15,183 bases of DNA from DASPXY01 sp038227745. GTDB taxonomy: Bacteria; Planctomycetota; Planctomycetia; Gemmatales; Gemmataceae. The stretch covers positions 1-15,183 of the forward strand of contig JBBRPS010000157.1 of the NCBI GenBank assembly GCA_038227745.1, in the 5' to 3' direction. The translations under genes were made by a program, and so were the position numbers. This document shows positions 1 to 6,274 of the stretch, piece after piece. The number at the start of each line of letters is the position of its first letter. The stretch's first letter is position 1. The notes beneath the pieces are model-generated. The model was not told the DNA's origin and did not search any database. It was given only the letters and a program-made list of their open reading frames with translations.

Positions 1-4
1 ACGT

Positions 5-739
5 CTACGAGCACGGGACCGCGGACCAGTTGGCGAGCTTGGTGCGGGCCGCCTGAGCGATCAGCTCGGCGCACAAATCCTCTCCCAGCAGACTGGAATT
101 GAGGACGAGGTCGTACTGGTAGACGTCGCCGGGCTGGCGGTGGAAGTGGGTGGAGAGGAAGTCGGCGCGGCGGCTGTCGCGCACGCGGACCTGCTCGGCG
201 GCCTCGTCCACGGTCAGGCGCAGCCACTGGCTCATGTAGGCGACGCGATCCTCCCGCGGGGCCACGATGCGTACGTGCAGGGTGGACTGCCGCGGCAGGA
301 TGTAGCCGGCGCCGCGGCCGATCAGGATCACCTCGCCGGCCGCCCCCAGCGCCAGCATCATCCGCGCCATCGCCAGCAGCGACGGGTGGCGGCTCAGGTT
401 CTGCTCGCGCAGCAGGCGGTCCACTTCCGCCTCGACCCACGGCAGGGCGGACGGCGGCAGGTTGTCGAGGATGTCCTGGCGGTATGACCCTTCCTGGGCG
501 ATGTACTCGAGCAGTTCCTGGGTGTAGACCTGCCAGCCCAGCTTGACGCCGGCGCGGGAGGCGATGCTGCCGCCACGCGAGCCGGACTCGCGGCTGATGG
601 CAACGGTCAGCGACCGCGGCACAGGGGAGGCGCCGGTGCGGGCGCCGCGGTCCCCCTGGAAACCGTGGCGCGGCGACTCGGGCACCGCCCGTTCGGGGTC
701 TTCCAGTTCGGCGCTCAGGTTCGGGAGGTGTTCCGGCAT
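5..739 (-). CDS. Cytidylate kinase-like family protein
   Basis: Predicted P-loop nucleotide kinase-like protein of 244 residues. The core begins near residue 44 with LTVAISRESGSRGG, which resembles the ISREYGSGG-type N-terminus of cytidylate kinase-like proteins. A second family-like motif, ILIGRGAGYIL, is at about residues 138-148, followed by HVRIVAPREDRV and a basic RVRDSRRADFL segment that could be the lid. The first 43 residues are a poorly ordered, proline- and charge-rich extension. The ATG at 739 was chosen because the longer reading frame would need a TTG at 808; neither has a good ribosome binding site, so the start is uncertain. The gene follows an ABC permease by 124 bp and has its own candidate promoter. 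The true substrate is unknown: members of this family are often not the housekeeping CMP kinase. The family call is by motif resemblance only. Confidence 0.72.
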   Translation of the reverse strand: MPEHLPNLSAELEDPERAVPESPRHGFQGDRGARTGASPVPRSLTVAISRESGSRGGSIASRAGVKLGWQVYTQELLEYIAQEGSYRQDILDNLPPSALPWVEAEVDRLLREQNLSRHPSLLAMARMMLALGAAGEVILIGRGAGYILPRQSTLHVRIVAPREDRVAYMSQWLRLTVDEAAEQVRVRDSRRADFLSTHFHRQPGDVYQYDLVLNSSLLGEDLCAELIAQAARTKLANWSAVPCS

Positions 740-831
740 GAGTCGGTGTCCGTAGGCCACGGGTCGTCGGCCGGGCGCCGCCGTTCCCCTCGCGAGAGAC
801 GGGACCAAACCCGGCCGGGTTGCCTCTCCCC

Positions 832-860
832 ACTATACCTTCGCCGCGGCCGCGGTTGAA
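832..860 (-). promoter_or_regulatory. Candidate promoter of the kinase-like gene
   Basis: On the minus strand a TATAGT -10 box (832-837, 5 of 6 matches to consensus) follows a weak TTCAAC -35 box (855-860) at a 17-bp spacing. It would give a transcript starting near 825, with a leader of about 85 nt before the ATG at 739. A perfect 14-bp palindrome (808-821) lies in that leader. The -35 is poor, so this is tentative. Confidence 0.35.
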
Positions 861-863
861 GGC

Positions 864-1859
864 TTAACTGAGATCCAGGTACTCGGTCCGTGCAAAGACG
901 AGCGCCCCGAGCGCCAGCAGTACGACGGTGAGGCCGGCCAGGACGCACCAGGCGGCGGTGCCGCCGACCGGCAGGTAGAGCAGGGGCTTGTCCGGCTGGA
1001 TGCCCAGGTCCTGCGCCCGGTCGAACATCAGGCACCGAGTATAGAAGCTGAGGCTGGCTCGCTTCCAGTAGGCGGGCAGGTTTCCGAGCACCGTTTCGAG
1101 GAAGAACGAGTAGAGAATCGCTACGACCGCTGCCCTGCGAAACCACGCCCCCATGAGGTGGAAGAGGGCGCAGAACGCCAGCGTCCCCCACAGCACCGCC
1201 GGCCAGTAGAGGCGCAGCGCCAGCCGCCCCGGCTCGCCCGCGACCAGGCAGAGGAGCGTGAAGCCGCCGAGGTTCAGGCCCAACGCCCACGGCAGGATGG
1301 CCACGTACTTCGCGAGGTAGATGGCGGGCCGCGACAGCGGCCGCGTCAGCAGCCAGAGCAGGTTGCGGTCCTCGCGCTCGCGCCCCAGCCCCTCCGTCGC
1401 GAAGCTCAGGCTCCACAGCGGCAGCAGGAAGGTGGTGAACATGGTGAAGACGATGCTGTCGGTGAAGCGCGTGAAGCCCGCCCTGCGCGTCGCCTCGGGG
1501 TTGAACAGGACGGCCTGGTACGCCCCCGCCGCGGCGCGCTGGACGGCCCCCGTCACGGGGTCGAGGGGGACCGCGTTACGCGCCAGGGCCAGCGGGTATT
1601 GCCACTGCTCATAAGAGAGGCCGCGCCGCGGCGGCGAGCGCCAGTAGCGCCAGTCCCAGGCGCGCGGCGTGATGATCGCGACGAGGAAGGTCATGAACGC
1701 CAGCAGGCCGAGCGCGATCAGCACCATCATGCGCGCCCGCGCCTGCCGCTGCCAGCTGACGCGGATCAGGGCGAGCCAGGCCCTGCCGGCGGTCGGAGGG
1801 GCGGGGATGGGGGGCGGCGGGGTAACAGGAGTTTCGCTCGTTCCGCCAAGGGTCGCCAC
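864..1859 (-). CDS. ABC-2 type transporter permease (second of two)
   Basis: Integral membrane subunit of an ABC-2 type exporter, 331 residues. A proline-rich cytoplasmic N-terminus (residues 1-25) is followed by a first hydrophobic helix at about 44-62, a long non-membrane segment, and then roughly five further hydrophobic stretches up to the C-terminus. The segment REDRNLLWLLTRPLSRPAIY is typical of the cytoplasmic coupling region of ABC-2 permeases, where 'RP(L/I)SR' precedes the next helix. The start is a GTG preceded by a very strong Shine-Dalgarno (GGAGGAGGT, about 7 nt upstream). It lies 74 bp downstream of an ABC ATPase on the same strand, its likely partner. It is the same length as the other permease of the cluster (331 residues) but clearly divergent in sequence. 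The exported substrate cannot be read from the sequence. Confidence 0.85.
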   Translation of the reverse strand: MATLGGTSETPVTPPPPIPAPPTAGRAWLALIRVSWQRQARARMMVLIALGLLAFMTFLVAIITPRAWDWRYWRSPPRRGLSYEQWQYPLALARNAVPLDPVTGAVQRAAAGAYQAVLFNPEATRRAGFTRFTDSIVFTMFTTFLLPLWSLSFATEGLGREREDRNLLWLLTRPLSRPAIYLAKYVAILPWALGLNLGGFTLLCLVAGEPGRLALRLYWPAVLWGTLAFCALFHLMGAWFRRAAVVAILYSFFLETVLGNLPAYWKRASLSFYTRCLMFDRAQDLGIQPDKPLLYLPVGGTAAWCVLAGLTVVLLALGALVFARTEYLDLS

Positions 1860-1933
1860 GCCAGCACCTCCTCCGTGGGCAGAAGCTCCGTCGTTCTCAC
1901 CGCTCGCGGCTAAACGAGGGAGTCATTGCGCGC

Positions 1934-3001
1934 TCACGTCGTCCTCTTGCCGAGCAGGTAGCCGAGGATGGCGTGCGTCGAATCGTCCAGCGTCTCCAGG
2001 TGGCGCACGTCGAAGTCCTCTTCCAGCACCAGGCCGGTCAGCTCCTGGAAGAAGCGGCGCGGGTTGCGCGCCCGGACCAGCAGCGTGTGGTCGCCGTCGG
2101 GGAACTCGACGCCGGCCACGTCCTCCAGACCGAGCAGCGCGCCGGCCAGCCGCCGCGCCTCGTCGCAGTCAATGCGGATCGACAGTGGGTGATTGTCGAG
2201 CAGGTCGCGGATCTGCGTCAAGGTGCCGACCGCGGCGATGCGCCCGCGCGCCATGATGGCGACGTGGTCGGTCAGCTTCTCCAGTTCCTCCAACTCGTGA
2301 CTGGAGACGAGCAGGCACTTACCGCGCCGCGCCAACTCAAGGAACAGCTCCAGCGACTCGCGGCGGCCGATCGGGTCGATGCCGCTGAGCGGTTCGTCGA
2401 GCAGCAGCAGTTCCGGGTCGTGCAGCAGCGCCTGGGCCAGCTTGATGCGCTGGCGCATCCCCTTGGAGTAGCCGCGCAGGCGCCCCTCGGCACGGTCCGC
2501 CATGCCGACCAGTTCCAGGATCTCCGCCGTGCGCCGCCGGGCCTCGCGGCAGGAGTAACCGCACAGCTGGGCCATCACCTCGACGAAGCGCCGGCCCGAC
2601 ATCTCCTCGTAGAACGTGTCCAGCTCGGGGCAGTAGCCGATGTGCCGCTTGGCGCCGGCGCTCCAGGCCTCATGGCCGCACACCTGCACCGAACCCAGGT
2701 GGGGCCGCACCTGGCCGGCGGCCAGCCGGAGCAGCGTGCTCTTGCCCGAGCCGTTACAGCCGACCAGCCCCGTGATACCGGGCCGCAGCTCGAGCGTCAC
2801 CTGGTTGAGGCCGATCACCGGGCCGTACCACTTCGTCACCTTGTCGAACAGCAGCACCGGGGCAGTTGTCGGTTGTCGGTCGTCGGTCGTCAGTACCGAG
2901 GCCGCAGTCCCGCGCTCTTCTCCGACAACCGGCAGCGGCGAACGGACGACTACTTCACGATCTCCACCGCCCGCGTCCGCAGATTTAAGTACGTCAGGCA
3001 T
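1934..3001 (-). CDS. ABC transporter ATP-binding protein (second of two)
   Basis: Nucleotide-binding subunit of an ABC-2 type exporter, 355 residues from the ATG at 3001. From that start the Walker A is GCNGSGKST (81-89), the signature is YSKGM (178-182), the Walker B is LLLLDE (198-203), the D-loop is SGIDP and the H-loop histidine is H235. After the ATPase core there is a C-terminal domain of about 100 residues, as in many drug/polysaccharide-type ABC-2 ATPases. The start is uncertain. ATG 3001 overlaps the end of the upstream permease by 52 bp and gives a 48-residue extension without recognisable fold, partly encoded by a 7-bp tandem repeat. A GTG at 2857 would begin exactly at the conserved core (VLLFDKVTKWYG), but has no ribosome binding site. 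The overlap suggests translational coupling to the permease at 2950-3945. The likely membrane partner could be either that permease or the one at 864-1859. Confidence 0.88.
   Translation of the reverse strand: MPDVLKSADAGGGDREVVVRSPLPVVGEERGTAASVLTTDDRQPTTAPVLLFDKVTKWYGPVIGLNQVTLELRPGITGLVGCNGSGKSTLLRLAAGQVRPHLGSVQVCGHEAWSAGAKRHIGYCPELDTFYEEMSGRRFVEVMAQLCGYSCREARRRTAEILELVGMADRAEGRLRGYSKGMRQRIKLAQALLHDPELLLLDEPLSGIDPIGRRESLELFLELARRGKCLLVSSHELEELEKLTDHVAIMARGRIAAVGTLTQIRDLLDNHPLSIRIDCDEARRLAGALLGLEDVAGVEFPDGDHTLLVRARNPRRFFQELTGLVLEEDFDVRHLETLDDSTHAILGYLLGKRTT
2863..2893 (-). repeat. Heptanucleotide tandem repeat inside the ATPase 5' end
   Basis: Read on the minus strand there are four 7-bp units in a row, CTGACGA, CCGACGA, CCGACAA and CCGACAA, with a partial fifth (CTG). 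Because 7 is not a multiple of 3, the units are read in successive frames and give TTDDRQPTT in the ATPase N-terminal extension. A CCGACAACC at 2922-2930 (plus strand) is complementary to part of it. Such heptamer arrays usually sit between genes, so this may mark non-coding DNA absorbed into a reading frame. Confidence 0.7.
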
Positions 3002-3945
3002 AACAGGCACACCGCTCCCAGGACAAGGGCGGCCTCGTGGACCTGCGGCTGGGGGAAGGGCACGACCCTCCGCTGGTCGATCCCCAGGCAGGCGTAGCCG
3101 ACGAGCCGCAGGTCGTTCCACAAGTCGATCAGCCGCCAATGTTCATCATAATGCAGCCCGTCAACCAGGATGGACGACAGCAGGCGGAAGAACAGGAACA
3201 CGGTCGTCCACACCATGATGAGCGGCATGGTCCGCCGCACCCAGCTCGCCGTCGCCACCAGCGTCACGCTCAGGAACACGGTCAGCAGCAGGCCATAGCC
3301 CAGCACGCCCAGCAGCAGCGGCAGGCCGGCCGGGCCAGTGCCGCTGTTGGTCCGCCAGAAGAACTCCGGGTCGGTGAAGTATTCCCACTCGTCCAATCCG
3401 TGCTGCGCGTACAGGACCAGCGCCGGCAGCGTCGTCAGCAGGTTGACGACGACGCCGACCGCGAGGCACTTGCCGAGGATGTAGTGCCAGCGCGACAGCG
3501 GCTTGCTCAGGTAGAACGGCAGGCTGCCGAAGTGGAAGTCGTTGCCGACCAGCACCGAGCCGGCCAGCGCCAGCACGACCATGAGCATGGCGCCCTGGTA
3601 CATGAAGAAATAAGCAAACGTCTCCTGGCTGCCGTTGAGGACGCGCAGGCCGCGCTGGGCCATGCGGATCAGGTCGGTCGAGCGGACCTTGCGCTCGGTG
3701 GCGGACAGCTCGAACGGCGTGTTCGAGAGCTGCGTCTGCGCCCAGTCGAGCAGGAAGGTGCCGAAGAAGAACATCAGGAAGATGAGCAGCCCGGCGGCGT
3801 AGAGGAACCAGAAGAGTTTTCTCCGCAGCAGCATGCCCAGGGCGGTGCGGGCGATGGGCCAGACGCCCCAGACCGGACTGCGGAACTCGCCGCGCCACGG
3901 GCGGTAATGGAGGAGGGTCACGTCCTGTGCGGCGCCCGTTGCCAT
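2950..3945 (-). CDS. ABC-2 type transporter permease (first of two)
   Basis: Integral membrane subunit of an ABC-2 exporter, 331 residues. Hydrophobic segments are seen at about residues 45-67, 114-135, 160-180, 207-232, 240-260 and 303-321, giving the usual six-helix layout. The segment FYLSKPLSRWHYILGKCLAV (about 144-163) matches the coupling motif of the family. The large stretch 68-113 between helices 1 and 2 is probably extracytoplasmic. The start is taken as ATG 3945; a GTG two codons upstream (3951) is possible, and the GAAGAGGTG just ahead of the ATG acts as ribosome binding site. It follows the ATPase at 4006-4983 by 60 bp, almost all of it filled by a palindrome, and overlaps the next ATPase gene by 52 bp. 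It is most likely paired with the upstream ATPase. Substrate unknown. Confidence 0.85.
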   Translation of the reverse strand: MATGAAQDVTLLHYRPWRGEFRSPVWGVWPIARTALGMLLRRKLFWFLYAAGLLIFLMFFFGTFLLDWAQTQLSNTPFELSATERKVRSTDLIRMAQRGLRVLNGSQETFAYFFMYQGAMLMVVLALAGSVLVGNDFHFGSLPFYLSKPLSRWHYILGKCLAVGVVVNLLTTLPALVLYAQHGLDEWEYFTDPEFFWRTNSGTGPAGLPLLLGVLGYGLLLTVFLSVTLVATASWVRRTMPLIMVWTTVFLFFRLLSSILVDGLHYDEHWRLIDLWNDLRLVGYACLGIDQRRVVPFPQPQVHEAALVLGAVCLLCLTYLNLRTRAVEIVK

Positions 3946-3957
3946 CGACACCTCTTC

Positions 3958-4009
3958 GTAGGGTGGGCACCGCCCACCGTCCGCGTGTGGTGGGCAGTGC
4001 CCACCCTAC
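3958..4009 (-). repeat. Extragenic palindrome overlapping an ATPase stop codon
   Basis: Two 21-bp arms (3958-3978 and 3989-4009) flank a 10-nt loop. The core of each arm is GTAGGGTGGGCA or its complement. Only one position differs between the arms, and in the minus-strand RNA that position is a U-G wobble, so the hairpin is fully paired in the direction in which the operon is transcribed. The TAG stop codon of the ATPase at 4006-4983 lies inside the right arm. It resembles REP-like extragenic palindromes; it may stabilise or partly terminate the transcript between the ATPase and permease messages. Confidence 0.85.
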
Positions 4010-4983
4010 CGCGCTTCGCCGATGACCCGGTGGAACAGCTCCTCCAGGGCCTCGTCGTCGGGCTGCAGGCCGCGCACCAGGACGCCGTGGTTGTCGGCCA
4101 GGGCGAAGAAGGCTCGCGTCACCCAGCCCGGCGGCACCGCGACCCGCAGCTCGCCCCTGCCATTGTCGTGCAGTACCTCGACCCCTTCAAGGCGCAGCTC
4201 CTCCAGAAAGGCCTGCGGGGGGCCCTGAATTTGTAAGCGGTAACGGTCGTGCCGGCGCGCGCGAAGCTGCGCCACCACGCCCTGCAGAAGCACCTTGCCC
4301 CGGTGCAAAATGACCACCGTCTCGCACACCTTCTCCACGTCCCCCAGAAGGTGCGTCGAGAGCAGAATGACCTTCCCGTGGTCGCGCCCCAGGCACAGCA
4401 GCAGGTCCAGCATGCGCTCGCGGCCGGCCGGGTCCATGCCGCTGGTCGGCTCGTCCAGCAGCAGCACCGGCGGGTCGTGGACCAGGGCCTGGGCCAGCTT
4501 GAGCCGCTGTTTCATCCCGGTCGAATACTCTTCGAGTTTGCGGTAGCGGGCGTCCTCCAGGTCGAGGTACGTGAGCACCTCGTGGGCGCGGCGGAGGGCC
4601 TGGCGACGCGGCATGCCGTACAGTTCGCCGGCCAGGGCCACGTACTGGGCGCCGGTCGTGCCGGGGACCAGCGCGTCGGCCTCCGGCATGTAGCCGATCG
4701 AGCGCCGCAGGGCACTGCCCGAGCCGAACATCGCCCGCAGCGCCCGCACCGGGTTGAACAGTCCCAGGCCGTGCGCGGGCGCCTCCAGCGGGTAGCCCAG
4801 CACGCGGCCCGAGCCGGACGAGAGCGGCAGCAGCCCCAGGAGGATCTTGAGCAGCGTCGATTTGCCGGCCCCGTTCGGGCCGAGCAGGCCGATCCGCCCC
4901 GGCTCCAGGTGTAGCGTGACGTCGTCCAGCGCGCGGTGCTTGCCGAATCGGCGCGAGACGCGATCGAGGTCGATGAAAGCCAT
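4006..4983 (-). CDS. ABC transporter ATP-binding protein (first of two)
   Basis: Nucleotide-binding subunit of an ABC-2 exporter, 325 residues. The Walker A is GPNGAGKST (35-43), the signature is YSTGM (153-157), the Walker B is VLLLDE (173-178), the D-loop is SGMDP and the H-loop is H211. The Q-loop region reads GYMPEAD, with Glu at the usual Gln position, as also in the second ATPase (GYCPELD). Compared with a minimal ATPase there is an extra stretch of about 25 residues around 66-94, between Walker A and the Q-loop. A C-terminal domain of about 85 residues follows the core. The ATG at 4983 has a weak GGGA ribosome binding site and lies 20 bp after the argJ stop, so the two are probably cotranscribed. 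Downstream, its partner permease follows after a palindrome. The substrate is not evident. Confidence 0.9.
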   Translation of the reverse strand: MAFIDLDRVSRRFGKHRALDDVTLHLEPGRIGLLGPNGAGKSTLLKILLGLLPLSSGSGRVLGYPLEAPAHGLGLFNPVRALRAMFGSGSALRRSIGYMPEADALVPGTTGAQYVALAGELYGMPRRQALRRAHEVLTYLDLEDARYRKLEEYSTGMKQRLKLAQALVHDPPVLLLDEPTSGMDPAGRERMLDLLLCLGRDHGKVILLSTHLLGDVEKVCETVVILHRGKVLLQGVVAQLRARRHDRYRLQIQGPPQAFLEELRLEGVEVLHDNGRGELRVAVPPGWVTRAFFALADNHGVLVRGLQPDDEALEELFHRVIGEAR

Positions 4984-5003
4984 TCGTTCCCAGAAAATGC
5001 CGT

Positions 5004-6194
5004 CTAGGTCGTGTAATCCGCGTTCAGGCGGATGTAATCATAAGTGAGGTCGCAGGTCCAGAAAGTGCAAGAAGCATCGCCCAGGGTGAACTGCAGGCGA
5101 AGGGACAGGTCGCGGTTGTTCTTCAGGTACGCCGAGACGGCCGCCGCGTCGAACGGCTCCGGGGTGCCGGCCCGGTAGAGCAGTGCCTCGCCGACCCACA
5201 GCGACACGTCCTTCTCCTCGAACGGCACGCCGGCGTAACCCGCCGCGGAGACGATGCGGCCCCAGTTCGGGTCGGCGCCGAACAGCGCCGTCTTCACCAG
5301 GGCGCTCTCGGCGACCGTCTTGGCGACGCGGCGGGCGTCGGCCTCGGTGCGCAGGCCGGTCACGTCGAGGGTGACGGTGTGCGTGGCGCCCTCGGCGTCC
5401 GCAGCGATGGCGCGGGCGAGGTCGGCGCAGAGTGCCGTGGCGGCCTCGCTGAAGCGGGCCAGGTCGCCGCCCTGCAGCCGGTTGCCGCGGCCGTTCGCGA
5501 ACAGCAGCAGCGTGTCGTTGGTACTGGTGTGGCCCTCGACGCTGACGCAGTTGAACGTGCGGGCGGCGGCGCGGCGGGCGAGTTGGTGGAGGTTCTCCGG
5601 CGCCACCGCGGCGTCGGTCAGCACGAACGCGAGCATCGTCGCCATGTTCGGGCCGATCATCGCGGCGCCCTTGCAGAAGCCGGTCAGGCGCACCTCGTGG
5701 CCGTTGAGGCCAAGCAAACGAGTGGCGACCTTGATGCGCGTGTCGGTCGTGAGGATGGCGCGGGCGGCGCGCTCCAGGGAGTCGGCGCCGGCGGCGAGGC
5801 CCTCCGCGGCGGCGCGGATGCCCGGCTCGATCACGGACATCGGCAGATGCCGGCCAATGACGCCCGTCGAGCAGACGAGCAGCTGCTTGGTGCGGCAGCC
5901 GAGGGAGTCGGCGGCGACGGCGGCCATGCGGCGGGCGTCGTCGAGGCCGCGCTGCCCGGTGCAGGCGTTGGCGTTGCCGGAACAAATGACGACGCCGCGG
6001 GCGCTGTCGGTCGGTACGCGCTCGCGGCAGACGTGGACGGGGGCGGCCACTACACGATTCTGCGTGAAGACGCCCGCCGCGGACGCCGGGGTGTCGCTCA
6101 CCACCAGCGCCAGGTCGAGCCGGTCCGGGTCGGGCCGCAGCCCGCTGTGGACGCCGGCGAAACGGTAGCCGCGTGCCAGGTGCCAGTCCGCCAT
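5004..6194 (-). CDS. argJ: Arginine biosynthesis bifunctional protein ArgJ (glutamate N-acetyltransferase)
   Basis: ArgJ moves the acetyl group from N-acetylornithine to glutamate in the cyclic arginine pathway; bifunctional forms also use acetyl-CoA to make N-acetylglutamate. The 396-residue product has the expected length. It carries the self-cleavage site in KGAAMIGPNMATML, with cleavage expected between A185 and T186, so that T186 becomes the N-terminal nucleophile of the beta chain. The oxyanion-hole pair T110-G111 is in STGVIG, the motif STNDT is intact, and the C-terminus ends in the family-typical Tyr-Thr-Thr. The start was set at ATG 6194, with GAGGGGG about 10 nt upstream, because the protein begins there with family-like sequence (GYRFAGVHSGL); an upstream extension to 6377 would run across a palindrome and into the next gene. 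It is the first gene of the leftward cluster, 20 bp ahead of an ABC ATPase with no obvious metabolic link. Whether it is mono- or bifunctional cannot be decided here. Confidence 0.96.
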   Translation of the reverse strand: MADWHLARGYRFAGVHSGLRPDPDRLDLALVVSDTPASAAGVFTQNRVVAAPVHVCRERVPTDSARGVVICSGNANACTGQRGLDDARRMAAVAADSLGCRTKQLLVCSTGVIGRHLPMSVIEPGIRAAAEGLAAGADSLERAARAILTTDTRIKVATRLLGLNGHEVRLTGFCKGAAMIGPNMATMLAFVLTDAAVAPENLHQLARRAAARTFNCVSVEGHTSTNDTLLLFANGRGNRLQGGDLARFSEAATALCADLARAIAADAEGATHTVTLDVTGLRTEADARRVAKTVAESALVKTALFGADPNWGRIVSAAGYAGVPFEEKDVSLWVGEALLYRAGTPEPFDAAAVSAYLKNNRDLSLRLQFTLGDASCTFWTCDLTYDYIRLNADYTT

Positions 6195-6216
6195 TCGGAA
6201 AGCCCCCTCTTCCAGG

Positions 6217-6264
6217 CGTTCGGGCTGTGAGTCAGGATCGGAGTCCTGACCCACAACCCGAACG
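6217..6264 (-). repeat. Palindrome between the DUF4159-like gene and argJ
   Basis: Two 21-bp arms (6217-6237 and 6244-6264) with a 6-nt loop, 19 of 21 positions complementary at DNA level. The two exceptions both become G-U wobbles in the minus-strand RNA, giving an unbroken 21-bp stem there, but C-A mismatches in plus-strand RNA. It starts 10 bp after the stop codon of the upstream gene. There is no clear U-tract, so it may be an RNA-stabilising or REP-like element rather than a classical terminator, though it could reduce read-through into argJ. Confidence 0.8.
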
Positions 6265-6274
6265 GCACTTCTTT

